The notes under the pieces were generated by a model. It saw only the letters and a list, made by a program, of their open reading frames with translations, did not search any database and was not told the DNA's origin. 64,000 nucleotides of DNA from Auanema rhodensis (lineage: Eukaryota; Nematoda; Chromadorea; Rhabditida; Rhabditidae), in NCBI GenBank assembly GCA_964057225.1, contig OZ059897.1, positions 7,626,001 through 7,690,000 of the forward strand, in the 5' to 3' direction. Made by a program: the position numbers and the translations under genes. Below are positions 10,690 to 21,812 of this stretch, piece after piece. Within the stretch, counting starts at the first letter, position 1, and each line of letters opens with the position of its first letter.

Positions 10690-12010
10690 TGAGTGTTATG
10701 GATAAGGAGTTTTGGAAAAGGAATGAGAAAGCTGTGAGTAACTGGTTTGTATAGTCGGCGTTAAGGAATGAATCTAAGTTGTGGCCATCAACAGAGATCC
10801 GCCTAAATTTGGACTTTGTTCGCTCTCCAATTTAATATTCTTAAATGTATATAATTCAACCAGTTTGTATATGTTCAAAAATGTTCAGTGCTCACTTGAT
10901 TGATGCCTGAGCAATCTCATTAGTCCTTATTCCCATTTTTTTTTCTTTTTCTGACAATTCTGATCTTCTTGGACTCACGAGTGATCGAAAATGCCACGAA
11001 AATGGACTTTGGTAAATGTTCAAAGGATTTTAGCGGTTTTCATAATGTACATTCGTAATAGCATTACTCTTTTAAGGAAGCAATTTGGAAAACGAATGAG
11101 TACCGTAGTCCCATCATGATCAGAAATCTAATTTTAAAATTATGGCTAGGAATAGATGACTAAAGATTACAATAACTATATTTAAAGAATTATGGTGTTT
11201 AGGAATGAGTCTTATGCTTCAAAACAACAATAACGGTATGAGGAAGGTGACATATAGTAAGGGGAGAAAATCCAAACTGATATGCTTAAGCCAACACGAC
11301 CTGATAGACAATCACTAATAATAATTCAGTTCGTAAAATTGTACAGGATTTTTCGGACTATAGCGATCTTAAAATTCACTTTTCATAATATTCCTCCCAT
11401 TTAGGTGAGGTTTCCCGTGTAAATTCAATGCGTTATCAAATTATTTTTGGATGTTAATGGCAAAAAGTTGTCTGAACAGAAATGTAACGCAAAATAAAAT
11501 AGTCCTGATCGCAAAATATGAAATAATCTCAATTTGGTGCGCAAAATTGTTTCATCCACAAAAAACAAAGAAATAACCGTGGCTATTCTTTCCTCGAAGC
11601 CAAAATCAATCCTTAAAAGAAGAAAGTGTGGGCATAAATCTCAAAAAAAAATTATCCTTGGGTGAATTTGTTCACTAATTCATCCTAGGGTCCTCAAAAA
11701 TGCTTCGAGTTCGGGTAACAGAGTATTCGATGTTAACAGCAAGGATATAAAAATTGTTGGGTTCAGACAGACAGAAAATTGTGAACAAACGGGAAAACGT
11801 AACTTCAGTTTCAAAAAATATAAAATATCCATCTCCAAAAGGAGTGGTCCTTGCATCTGTTCCCTTTTAAACGTTGTTGGCCCCACCGTATTGTGTTAAG
11901 ACATGGAGTAGATGGTTTAGAGATATAAGAGAATTCAGATTCAATGAATTGTATTGAAAATAAAGAAATATAAGAGAAAATAGTCAAGAAATCAAGATAA
12001 AAATGTTCGA
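10690..12010 (-). other. Element A 5' leader, no gene seen
   Basis: About 1.3 kb between the primer binding site and the gag-like frame. Stops are frequent in all frames; the 68-codon frame at 11680-11886 has no recognisable feature and is probably chance. Confidence 0.5.
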
Positions 12011-12023
12011 GGTGGAACCTCCA
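12011..12023 (-). other. Primer binding site for tRNA-Gln (element A)
   Basis: On the minus strand TGGAGGTTCCACC follows the LTR end directly. It is complementary to the 3' end of eukaryotic tRNA-Gln (GGTGGAACCT plus CCA) over 13 nt. Element B has the identical site. Confidence 0.85.
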
Positions 12024-12360
12024 CGTTCCGTTATGCTCTCACGTCGATCCTATAGACCAATAAAGCCTACAAGATGAGTGTGATAGTATTCCAGATGTAG
12101 CGGTAGATAAAGAGCATAATGGATAAACATAAGACTCGAGAAAGAAAGGTTTATTATGTCTACATGATTACAATAAGTTATATAAGTCTACATAAAGATA
12201 TAAAGTGAAAGAGAGCTAAGAAAGGAAGACCAACCATCCATAGTCATTCCATAAGGCAAAGCTGAAGTCTGTGTTCCATATGAAGGGCGTGTCGTCCTCT
12301 CTCAGCCTCATGTCGTCTGATTCTAACCCGCCTGCTACGTATTGATTTCCGAATGGAACG
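12024..12360 (-). repeat. Element A 5' LTR
   Basis: 337 bp copy of 9048-9384; the internal side abuts the primer binding site. Confidence 0.9.
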
Positions 12361-12374
12361 GGCAACGATATGTA

Positions 12375-12447
12375 GCCTCGTTAGCTCAGCTGGTAGAGCG
12401 TTAGACTTTTAATCTAACGGTCAGGGGTTCGAGCCCCCTACGGGGCT
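12375..12447 (+). tRNA. tRNA-Lys (TTT)
   Basis: Consensus body; first gene after element A, leader A with G to A (GGCAACGATATG) inside the target duplication. Confidence 0.95.
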
Positions 12448-12633
12448 AATTTTTAACATTCTATCTGTTCCGAACATGTAAAACTTTATTTTCTTACCTT
12501 GTTTAAACTTTTATTCATTCCAGAATCTTGAATTTTTCTTCAAATATAGATCTTTTTGAATTAAATTTAGAAGTAAATATACTATTGTATGAGTAGGTAC
12601 TTCATTAATTTTATGAAGTTAGGAGGATGTGTA

Positions 12634-12706
12634 GCCTCGTTAGCTCAGCTGGTAGAGCGTTAGACTTTTAATCTAACGGTCAGGGGTTCGAGCCCCCTAC
12701 GGGGCT
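12634..12706 (+). tRNA. tRNA-Lys (TTT)
   Basis: Consensus body; leader C. Confidence 0.95.
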
Positions 12707-12892
12707 AATTTTTTACATTCTATCTGTCCCGAACATGTAAAACTTAATTTTCTTACCTTGTTTAAACTTTTATTCATTCCAGAATCTTGAATTTTTCTTC
12801 AAATATAGATCTTTTTGAATTAAATTTAGAAGTAAATATACTATTGTATGAGTAGGTACTTCATTAATTTTATGAAGTTAGGAGGATGTGTA

Positions 12893-12965
12893 GCCTCGTT
12901 AGCTCAGCTGGTAGAGCGTTAGACTTTTAATCTAACGGTCAGGGGTTCGAGCCCCCTACGGGGCT
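12893..12965 (+). tRNA. tRNA-Lys (TTT)
   Basis: Consensus body; leader C. Confidence 0.95.
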
Positions 12966-13151
12966 AATTTTTTACATTCTATCTGTCCCGAACATGTAAA
13001 ACTTTATTTTCTCACCTTGTTTGAACTTTTATTTATTCCAGAATCTTGAATTTTTTTTCAAATATAGATCTTTTTGAATTAAATTTAAAAGTAAATATAC
13101 TATTCTATGAGTAGGTACTTCATTAATTTTATGAAGTTAGGAGGATGTGTA

Positions 13152-13224
13152 GCCTCGTTAGCTCAGCTGGTAGAGCGTTAGACTTTTAATCTAACGGTCA
13201 GGGGTTCGAGCCCCCTACGGGGCT
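13152..13224 (+). tRNA. tRNA-Lys (TTT)
   Basis: Consensus body; leader C. Confidence 0.95.
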
Positions 13225-13410
13225 AATTTTTTACATTCTATCTGTCCCGAACATGTAAAACTTAATTTTCTTACCTTGTTTAAACTTTTATTCATTCCAG
13301 AATCTTGAATTTTTTTTCAAATATAGATCTTTTTGAATTAAATTTAAAAGTAAATATACTATTCTATGAGTAGGTACTTCATTAATTTTATGAAGTTAGG
13401 AGGATGTGTA

Positions 13411-13483
13411 GCCTCGTTAGCTCAGCTGGTAGAGCGTTAGACTTTTAATCTAACGGTCAGGGGTTCGAGCCCCCTACGGGGCT
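13411..13483 (+). tRNA. tRNA-Lys (TTT)
   Basis: Consensus body; leader C. Confidence 0.95.
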
Positions 13484-13669
13484 AATTTTTTACATTCTAT
13501 CTGTCCCGAACATGTAAAACTTAATTTTCTTACCTTGTTTAAACTTTTATTTATTCCAGAATCTTGAATTTTTCTTCAAATATAGATCTTTTTGAATTAA
13601 ATTTAGAAGTAAATATACTATTGTATGAGTAAGTACTTCATTATTTTTATGAAATGGTGACGATATGTA

Positions 13670-13742
13670 GCCTCGTTAGCTCAGCTGGTAGAGCGTTAGA
13701 CTTTTAATCTAACGGTCAGGGGTTCGAGCCCCCTACGGGGCT
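13670..13742 (+). tRNA. tRNA-Lys (TTT)
   Basis: Consensus body; leader B. Confidence 0.95.
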
Positions 13743-13928
13743 AATTTTTTACATTCTATCTGTCCCGAACATGTAAAACTTAATTTTCTTACCTTGTTTA
13801 AACTTTTATTTATTCCAGAATCTTGAATTTTTCTTCAAATATAGATCTTTTTGAATTAAATTTAGAAGTAAATATACTATTGTATGAGTAGGTACTTCAT
13901 TATTTTTATGAAATGGCGACGATATGTA

Positions 13929-14001
13929 GCCTCGTTAGCTCAGCTGGTAGAGCGTTAGACTTTTAATCTAACGGTCAGGGGTTCGAGCCCCCTACGGGGC
14001 T
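13929..14001 (+). tRNA. tRNA-Lys (TTT)
   Basis: Consensus body; leader A. Confidence 0.95.
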
Positions 14002-14187
14002 AATTTTTTACATTCTATCTGTCCCGAACATGTAAAACTTAATTTTCTTACCTTGTTTAAACTTTTATTTATTCCAGAATCTTGAATTTTTCTTCAAATA
14101 TAGATCTTTTTGAATTAAATTTAGAAGTAAATATACTATTGTATGAGTAGGTACTTCATTATTTTTATGAAATGGCGACGATATGTA

Positions 14188-14260
14188 GCCTCGTTAGCTC
14201 AGCTGGTAGAGCGTTAGACTTTTAATCTAACGGTCAGGGGTTCGAGCCCCCTACGGGGCT
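14188..14260 (+). tRNA. tRNA-Lys (TTT)
   Basis: Consensus body; leader A. Confidence 0.95.
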
Positions 14261-14446
14261 AATTTTTTACATTCTATCTGTCCCGAACATGTAAAACTTT
14301 ATTTTCTTACCTTGTTTGAACTTTCATTTATTCCAGAATCTTGAATTTTTCTTCAAATATAGATCTTTTTGAATTAAATTTAAAAGTAAATATACTATTC
14401 TATGAGTAGGTACTTCATTAATTTTATGAAGTTAGGAGGATGTGTA

Positions 14447-14519
14447 GCCTCGTTAGCTCAGCTGGTAGAGCGTTAGACTTTTAATCTAACGGTCAGGGGT
14501 TCGAGCCCCCTACGGGGCT
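14447..14519 (+). tRNA. tRNA-Lys (TTT)
   Basis: Consensus body; leader C. Confidence 0.95.
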
Positions 14520-14705
14520 AATTTTTTACATTCTATCTGTCCCGAACATGTAAAACTTAATTTTCTTACCTTGTTTAAACTTTTATTTATTCCAGAATCT
14601 TGAATTTTTCTTCAAATATAGATCTTTTTGAATTAAATTTAGAAGTAAATATACTATTCTATGAGTAAGTACTTCATTATTTTTATGAAATGGTGACGAT
14701 ATGTA

Positions 14706-14778
14706 GCCTCGTTAGCTCAGCTGGTAGAGCGTTAGACTTTTAATCTAACGGTCAGGGGTTCGAGCCCCCTACGGGGCT
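14706..14778 (+). tRNA. tRNA-Lys (TTT)
   Basis: Consensus body; leader B. Confidence 0.95.
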
Positions 14779-14964
14779 AATTTTTTACATTCTATCTGTC
14801 CCGAACATGTAAAACTTAATTTTCTTACCTTGTTTAAACTTTTATTTATTCCAGAATCTTGAATTTTTCTTCAAATATAGATCTTTTTGAATTAAATTTA
14901 GAAGTAAATATAATATTGTATGAGTAAGTACTTCATTATTTTTATGAAATGGCGACGATATGTA

Positions 14965-15037
14965 GCCTCGTTAGCTCAGCTGGTAGAGCGTTAGACTTTT
15001 AATCTAACGGTCAGGGGTTCGAGCCCCCTACGGGGCT
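14965..15037 (+). tRNA. tRNA-Lys (TTT)
   Basis: Consensus body; leader A. The run 14965-16259 has the same unit order as 772-2066. Confidence 0.95.
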
Positions 15038-15223
15038 AATTTTTAACATTCTATCTGTTCCGAACATGTAAAACTTTATTTTCTTACCTTGTTTAAACTT
15101 TTATTTATTCCAGAATCTTGAATTTTTCTTCAAATATAGATCTTTTTGAATTAAATTTAGAAGTAAATATACTATTGTATGAGTAGGTACTTCATTATTT
15201 TTATGAAGTTAGGAGGATGTGTA

Positions 15224-15296
15224 GCCTCGTTAGCTCAGCTGGTAGAGCGTTAGACTTTTAATCTAACGGTCAGGGGTTCGAGCCCCCTACGGGGCT
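15224..15296 (+). tRNA. tRNA-Lys (TTT)
   Basis: Consensus body; leader C. Confidence 0.95.
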
Positions 15297-15482
15297 AATT
15301 TTTTACATTCTATCTGTCCCGAACATGTAAAACTTAATTTTCTTACCTTGTTTAAACTTTTATTTATTCCAGAATCTTGAATTTTTCTTCAAATATAGAT
15401 CTTTTTGAATTAAATTTAGAAGTAAATATACTATTGTATGAGTAGGTACTTCATTATTTTTATGAAATGGCGACGATATGTA

Positions 15483-15555
15483 GCCTCGTTAGCTCAGCTG
15501 GTAGAGCGTTAGACTTTTAATCTAACGGTCAGGGGTTCGAGCCCCCTACGGGGCT
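15483..15555 (+). tRNA. tRNA-Lys (TTT)
   Basis: Consensus body; leader A. Confidence 0.95.
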
Positions 15556-15741
15556 AATTTTTAACATTCTATCTGTTCCGAACATGTAAAACTTTATTTT
15601 CTTACCTTGTTTAAACTTTTATTTATTCCAGAATCTTGAATTTTTCTTCAAATATAGATCTTTTTGAATTAAATTTAGAAGTAAATATACTATTGTATGA
15701 GTAGGTACTTCATTAATTTTATGAAGTTAGGAGGATGTGTA

Positions 15742-15814
15742 GCCTCGTTAGCTCAGCTGGTAGAGCGTTAGACTTTTAATCTAACGGTCAGGGGTTCGAG
15801 CCCCCTACGGGGCT
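15742..15814 (+). tRNA. tRNA-Lys (TTT)
   Basis: Consensus body; leader C. Confidence 0.95.
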
Positions 15815-16000
15815 AATTTTTTACATTCTATCTGTCCCGAACATGTAAAACTTAATTTTCTTACCTTGTTTAAACTTTTATTTATTCCAGAATCTTGAAT
15901 TTTTCTTCAAATATAGATCTTTTTGAATTAAATTTAGAAGTAAATATACTATTGTATGAGTAGGTACTTCATTATTTTTATGAAATGGCGACGATATGTA

Positions 16001-16072
16001 GCCTCGTTAGCTCAGCTGGTAGAGCGTTAGACTTTTAATCTAACGGTCAGGGTTCGAGCCCCCTACGGGGCT
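16001..16072 (+). tRNA. tRNA-Lys (TTT), 72-nt variant
   Basis: One G lost in the T stem, as at 1808. Leader A. Confidence 0.85.
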
Positions 16073-16258
16073 AATTTTTTACATTCTATCTGTCCCGAAC
16101 ATGTAAAACTTTATTTTCTTACCTTGTTTGAACTTTCATTTATTCCAGAGTCTTGAATTTTTCTTCAAATATAGATCTTTTTGAATTAAATTTAAAAGTA
16201 AATATACTATTCTATGAGTAGGTACTTCATTAATTTTATGAAGTTAGGATGATGTGTA

Positions 16259-16331
16259 GCCTCGTTAGCTCAGCTGGTAGAGCGTTAGACTTTTAATCTA
16301 ACGGTCAGGGGTTCGAGCCCCCTACGGGGCT
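16259..16331 (+). tRNA. tRNA-Lys (TTT)
   Basis: Consensus body; leader C with TTAGGATGATG, a marker shared only with 17554. Confidence 0.95.
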
Positions 16332-16517
16332 AATTTTTTACATTCTATCTGTCCCGAACATGTAAAACTTAATTTTCTTACCTTGTTTAAACTTTTATTT
16401 ATTCCAGAATCTTGAATTTTTCTTCAAATATAGATCTTTTTGAATTAAATTTAGAAGTAAATATACTATTCTATGAGTAAGTACTTCATTATTTTTATGA
16501 AATGGTGACGATATGTA

Positions 16518-16590
16518 GCCTCGTTAGCTCAGCTGGTAGAGCGTTAGACTTTTAATCTAACGGTCAGGGGTTCGAGCCCCCTACGGGGCT
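16518..16590 (+). tRNA. tRNA-Lys (TTT)
   Basis: Consensus body; leader B. Confidence 0.95.
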
Positions 16591-16776
16591 AATTTTTTAC
16601 ATTCTATCTGTCCCGAACATGTAAAACTTAATTTTCTTACCTTGTTTAAACTTTTATTTATTCCAGAATCTTGAATTTTTCTTCAAATATAGATCTTTTT
16701 GAATTAAATTTAGAAGTAAATATAATATTGTATGAGTAAGTACTTCATTATTTTTATGAAATGGTGACGATATGTA

Positions 16777-16849
16777 GCCTCGTTAGCTCAGCTGGTAGAG
16801 CGTTAGACTTTTAATCTAACGGTCAGGGGTTCGAGCCCCCTACGGGGCT
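16777..16849 (+). tRNA. tRNA-Lys (TTT)
   Basis: Consensus body; leader B. Confidence 0.95.
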
Positions 16850-17035
16850 AATTTTTTACATTCTATCTGTCCCGAACATGTAAAACTTAATTTTCTTACC
16901 TTGTTTAAACTTTTATTTATTCCAGAATCTTGAATTTTTCTTCAAATATAGATCTTTTTGAATTAAATTTAGAAGTAAATATACTATTGTATGAGTAGGT
17001 ACTTCATTATTTTTATGAAATGGCGACGATATGTA

Positions 17036-17108
17036 GCCTCGTTAGCTCAGCTGGTAGAGCGTTAGACTTTTAATCTAACGGTCAGGGGTTCGAGCCCCCT
17101 ACGGGGCT
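17036..17108 (+). tRNA. tRNA-Lys (TTT)
   Basis: Consensus body; leader A. Confidence 0.95.
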
Positions 17109-17294
17109 AATTTTTAACATTCTATCTGTTCCGAACATGTAAAACTTTATTTTCTTACCTTGTTTAAACTTTTATTTATTCCAGAATCTTGAATTTTTCT
17201 TCAAATATAGATCTTTTTGAATTAAATTTAGAAGTAAATATACTATTGTATGAGTAGGTACTTCATTATTTTTATGAAGTTAGGAGGATGTGTA

Positions 17295-17367
17295 GCCTCG
17301 TTAGCTCAGCTGGTAGAGCGTTAGACTTTTAATCTAACGGTCAGGGGTTCGAGCCCCCTACGGGGCT
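17295..17367 (+). tRNA. tRNA-Lys (TTT)
   Basis: Consensus body; leader C. Confidence 0.95.
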
Positions 17368-17553
17368 AATTTTTTACATTCTATCTGTCCCGAACATGTA
17401 AAACTTTATTTTCTTACCTTGTTTGAACTTTCATTTATTCCAGAGTCTTGAATTTTTCTTCAAATATAGATCTTTTTGAATTAAATTTAAAAGTAAATAT
17501 ACTATTCTATGAGTAGGTACTTCATTAATTTTATGAAGTTAGGATGATGTGTA

Positions 17554-17626
17554 GCCTCGTTAGCTCAGCTGGTAGAGCGTTAGACTTTTAATCTAACGGT
17601 CAGGGGTTCGAGCCCCCTACGGGGCT
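17554..17626 (+). tRNA. tRNA-Lys (TTT)
   Basis: Consensus body; leader C with TTAGGATGATG. Confidence 0.95.
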
Positions 17627-17812
17627 AATTTTTTACATTCTATCTGTCCCGAACATGTAAAACTTAATTTTCTTACCTTGTTTAAACTTTTATTTATTCC
17701 AGAATCTTGAATTTTTCTTCAAATATAGATCTTTTTGAATTAAATTTAGAAGTAAATATACTATTCTATGAGTAAGTACTTCATTATTTTTATGAAATGG
17801 TGACGATATGTA

Positions 17813-17885
17813 GCCTCGTTAGCTCAGCTGGTAGAGCGTTAGACTTTTAATCTAACGGTCAGGGGTTCGAGCCCCCTACGGGGCT
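17813..17885 (+). tRNA. tRNA-Lys (TTT)
   Basis: Consensus body; leader B. Confidence 0.95.
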
Positions 17886-18071
17886 AATTTTTTACATTCT
17901 ATCTGTCCCGAACATGTAAAACTTAATTTTCTTACCTTGTTTAAACTTTTATTTATTCCAGAATCTTGAATTTTTCTTCAAATATAGATCTTTTTGAATT
18001 AAATTTAGAAGTAAATATAATATTGTATGAGTAAGTACTTCATTATTTTTATGAAATGGTGACGATATGTA

Positions 18072-18144
18072 GCCTCGTTAGCTCAGCTGGTAGAGCGTTA
18101 GACTTTTAATCTAACGGTCAGGGGTTCGAGCCCCCTACGGGGCT
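18072..18144 (+). tRNA. tRNA-Lys (TTT)
   Basis: Consensus body; leader B. Confidence 0.95.
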
Positions 18145-18330
18145 AATTTTTTACATTCTATCTGTCCCGAACATGTAAAACTTAATTTTCTTACCTTGTT
18201 TAAACTTTTATTTATTCCAGAATCTTGAATTTTTCTTCAAATATAGATCTTTTTGAATTAAATTTAGAAGTAAATATACTATTGTATGAGTAGGTACTTC
18301 ATTATTTTTATGAAATGGCGACGATATGTA

Positions 18331-18403
18331 GCCTCGTTAGCTCAGCTGGTAGAGCGTTAGACTTTTAATCTAACGGTCAGGGGTTCGAGCCCCCTACGGG
18401 GCT
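18331..18403 (+). tRNA. tRNA-Lys (TTT)
   Basis: Consensus body; leader A. Confidence 0.95.
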
Positions 18404-18589
18404 AATTTTTAACATTCTATCTGTTCCGAACATGTAAAACTTTATTTTCTTACCTTGTTTAAACTTTTATTTATTCCAGAATCTTGAATTTTTCTTCAAA
18501 TATAGATCTTTTTGAATTAAATTTAGAAGTAAATATACTATTGTATGAGTAGGTACTTCATTATTTTTATGAAGTTAGGAGGATGTGTA

Positions 18590-18662
18590 GCCTCGTTAGC
18601 TCAGCTGGTAGAGCGTTAGACTTTTAATCTAACGGTCAGGGGTTCGAGCCCCCTACGGGGCT
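18590..18662 (+). tRNA. tRNA-Lys (TTT)
   Basis: Consensus body; leader C. Confidence 0.95.
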
Positions 18663-18848
18663 AATTTTTTACATTCTATCTGTCCCGAACATGTAAAACT
18701 TTATTTTCTTACCTTGTTTGAACTTTCATTTATTCCAGAATCTTGAATTTTTCTTCAAATATAGATCTTTTTGAATTAAATTTAGAAGTAAATATACTAT
18801 TGTATGAGTAGGTACTTCATTATTTTTATGAAGTTAGGAGGATGTGTA

Positions 18849-18921
18849 GCCTCGTTAGCTCAGCTGGTAGAGCGTTAGACTTTTAATCTAACGGTCAGGG
18901 GTTCGAGCCCCCTACGGGGCT
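18849..18921 (+). tRNA. tRNA-Lys (TTT)
   Basis: Consensus body; leader C. Confidence 0.95.
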
Positions 18922-19107
18922 AATTTTTTACATTCTATCTGTCCCGAACATGTAAAACTTAATTTTCTTACCTTGTTTAAACTTTTATTCATTCCAGAAT
19001 CTTGAATTTTTTTTCAAATATAGATCTTTTTGAATTAAATTTAAAAGTAAATATACTATTCTATGAGTAGGTACTTCATTAATTTTATGAAGTTAGGAGG
19101 ATGTGTA

Positions 19108-19180
19108 GCCTCGTTAGCTCAGCTGGTAGAGCGTTAGACTTTTAATCTAACGGTCAGGGGTTCGAGCCCCCTACGGGGCT
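19108..19180 (+). tRNA. tRNA-Lys (TTT)
   Basis: Consensus body; leader C. Confidence 0.95.
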
Positions 19181-19366
19181 AATTTTTTACATTCTATCTG
19201 TCCCGAACATGTAAAACTTTATTTTCTTACCTTGTTTGAACTTTCATTTATTCCAGAATCTTGAATTTTTCTTCAAATATAGATCTTTTTGAATTAAATT
19301 TAGAAGTAAATATACTATTGTATGAGTAGGTACTTCATTATTTTTATGAAGTTAGGAGGATGTGTA

Positions 19367-19439
19367 GCCTCGTTAGCTCAGCTGGTAGAGCGTTAGACTT
19401 TTAATCTAACGGTCAGGGGTTCGAGCCCCCTACGGGGCT
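19367..19439 (+). tRNA. tRNA-Lys (TTT)
   Basis: Consensus body; leader C. Confidence 0.95.
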
Positions 19440-19625
19440 AATTTTTTACATTCTATCTGTCCCGAACATGTAAAACTTAATTTTCTTACCTTGTTTAAAC
19501 TTTTATTTATTCCAGAATCTTGAATTTTTCTTCAAATATAGATCTTTTTGAATTAAATTTAGAAGTAAATATAATATTGTATGAGTAAGTACTTCATTAT
19601 TTTTATGAAATGGTGACGATATGTA

Positions 19626-19698
19626 GCCTCGTTAGCTCAGCTGGTAGAGCGTTAGACTTTTAATCTAACGGTCAGGGGTTCGAGCCCCCTACGGGGCT
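19626..19698 (+). tRNA. tRNA-Lys (TTT)
   Basis: Consensus body; leader B. Confidence 0.95.
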
Positions 19699-19884
19699 AA
19701 TTTTTTACATTCTATCTGTCCCGAACATGTAAAACTTAATTTTCTTACCTTGTTTAAACTTTTATTTATTCCAGAATCTTGAATTTTTCTTCAAATATAG
19801 ATCTTTTTGAATTAAATTTAGAAGTAAATATACTATTGTATGAGTAAGTACTTCATTATTTTTATGAAATGGTGACGATATGTA

Positions 19885-19957
19885 GCCTCGTTAGCTCAGC
19901 TGGTAGAGCGTTAGACTTTTAATCTAACGGTCAGGGGTTCGAGCCCCCTACGGGGCT
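19885..19957 (+). tRNA. tRNA-Lys (TTT)
   Basis: Consensus body; leader B. Confidence 0.95.
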
Positions 19958-20143
19958 AATTTTTTACATTCTATCTGTCCCGAACATGTAAAACTTAATT
20001 TTCTTACCTTGTTTAAACTTTTATTTATTCCAGAATCTTGAATTTTTCTTCAAATATAGATCTTTTTGAATTAAATTTAGAAGTAAATATACTATTGTAT
20101 GAGTAGGTACTTCATTATTTTTATGAAATGGCGACGATATGTA

Positions 20144-20216
20144 GCCTCGTTAGCTCAGCTGGTAGAGCGTTAGACTTTTAATCTAACGGTCAGGGGTTCG
20201 AGCCCCCTACGGGGCT
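20144..20216 (+). tRNA. tRNA-Lys (TTT)
   Basis: Consensus body; leader A. Confidence 0.95.
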
Positions 20217-20402
20217 AATTTTTTACATTCTATCTGTCCCGAACATGTAAAACTTTATTTTCTTACCTTGTTTGAACTTTCATTTATTCCAGAATCTTGA
20301 ATTTTTCTTCAAATATAGATCTTTTTGAATTAAATTTAAAAGTAAATATACTATTCTATGAGTAGGTACTTCATTAATTTTATGAAGTTAGGAGGATGTG
20401 TA

Positions 20403-20475
20403 GCCTCGTTAGCTCAGCTGGTAGAGCGTTAGACTTTTAATCTAACGGTCAGGGGTTCGAGCCCCCTACGGGGCT
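20403..20475 (+). tRNA. tRNA-Lys (TTT)
   Basis: Consensus body; leader C. Counterpart of 23885 in the 3,482-bp duplication. Confidence 0.95.
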
Positions 20476-20555
20476 AATTTTTTACATTCTATCTGTCCCG
20501 AGCAAGTAAAACTTAATTTTCTTACCTTGTTTAAACTTTTATTTATTCCAGAATC

Positions 20556-20590
20556 TCTAACGGTCAGGGGTTCGAGCCCCCTACGGGGCT
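20556..20590 (+). pseudogene. 3' half of a tRNA-Lys (35 nt)
   Basis: Begins inside the 3' anticodon strand (TCTAACGG) and runs to the normal 3' end, directly after the spacer bases CCAGAATC. An unequal exchange has joined a spacer to the middle of a tRNA, so the A box and 5' half are absent. Confidence 0.9.
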
Positions 20591-20776
20591 AATTTTTTAC
20601 ATTCTATCTGTCCCGAACATGTAAAACTTAATTTTCTTACCTTGTTTGAACTTTTATTTATTCCAGAATCATGAATTTTTCTTAAAATATACATTTTTTT
20701 GAATTGAATTTAGAAGTAAATATACTATTCTATGAGGAAGTACTTCATTATTTTTATGAAGTTAGGAGCATGTGTA

Positions 20777-20849
20777 GCCTCGTTAGCTCAGCTGGTAGAG
20801 CGTTAGACTTTTAATCTAACGGTCAGGGGTTCGAGCCCCCTACGGGGCT
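20777..20849 (+). tRNA. tRNA-Lys (TTT)
   Basis: Consensus body; leader D; first unit with type II spacer. Confidence 0.95.
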
Positions 20850-21035
20850 AATTTTTTACATTCTATCTGTCCCGAACATGTAAAACTTAATTTTCTTACC
20901 TTGTTTGAACTTTTATTTATTCCAGAATCATGAATTTTTCTTCAAATATACATCTTTTTGAATCAAATTTAGAAGTAAATATATTATTCTATGCGTAGGT
21001 ACTTCAATAATTTTATGAAGTTAGGAGCATGTGTA

Positions 21036-21108
21036 GCCTCGTTAGCTCAGCTGGTAGAGCGTTAGACTTTTAATCTAACGGTCAGGGGTTCGAGCCCCCT
21101 ACGGGGCT
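21036..21108 (+). tRNA. tRNA-Lys (TTT)
   Basis: Consensus body; leader D. Confidence 0.95.
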
Positions 21109-21294
21109 AATTTTTTACATTCTATCTGTCCCGAACATGTAAAACTTAATTTTCTTACCTTGTTTGAACTTTTATTTATTCCAGAATCATGAATTTTTCT
21201 TCAAATATACATCTTTTTGAATCAAATTTAGAAGTAAATATACTATTCTATGAGGAAGTACTTCATTATTTTTATGAAATGGTGCCGATATGTA

Positions 21295-21367
21295 GCCTCG
21301 TTAGCTCAGCTGGTAGAGCGTTAGACTTTTAATCTAACGGTCAGGGGTTCGAGCCCCCTACGGGGCT
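21295..21367 (+). tRNA. tRNA-Lys (TTT)
   Basis: Consensus body; leader E. Confidence 0.95.
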
Positions 21368-21553
21368 AATTTTTTACATTCTATCTGTCCCGAACATGTA
21401 AAACTTAATTTTCTTACCTTGTTTGAACTTTTATTTATTCCAGAATCTTGAATTTTTCTTAAAATATACATTTTTTTGAATTGAATTTAGAAGTAAATAT
21501 ACTATTCTATGAGGAAGTACTTCATTATTTTTATGAAGTTAGGAGCATGTGTG

Positions 21554-21626
21554 GCCTCGTTAGCTCAGCTGGTAGAGCGTTAGACTTTTAATCTAACGGT
21601 CAGGGGTTCGAGCCCCCTACGGGGCT
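21554..21626 (+). tRNA. tRNA-Lys (TTT)
   Basis: Consensus body; leader D with G instead of A at -1. Confidence 0.95.
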
Positions 21627-21812
21627 AATTTTTTACATTCTATCTGTCCCGAACATGTAAAACTTAATTTTCTTACCTTGTTTGAACTTTTATTTATTCC
21701 AGAATCATGAATTTTTCTTCAAATATACATCTTTTTGAATCAAATTTAGAAGTAAATATACTATTCTATGCGAAGGTACTTCAATAATTTTATGAAGTTA
21801 GGAGCATGTGTA

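Larger units (their letters stand above)
9048..12360 (-). mobile_element. Element A: non-autonomous Ty3/gypsy-type LTR retrotransposon
   Basis: Two near-identical 337-bp LTRs (9048-9384 and 12024-12360) flank 2.6 kb, and a 4-bp target duplication GGCA lies at 9044-9047 and 12361-12364. In element orientation (minus strand) the primer binding site follows the right-hand LTR directly. Internal coding is only a gag-like N-terminal fragment fused, through a deletion junction near 10350, to the tail of an integrase. Protease, RT, RNase H and the integrase core are absent, so the element must have moved with proteins from an intact relative. It sits inside the satellite, with the next tRNA starting 14 bp after the insertion point. 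Confidence 0.9.

Noticed and set aside
11680..11886. 68-codon minus-strand ORF in the element A leader
   Set aside because: No recognisable feature and in a leader full of stops; treated as chance.
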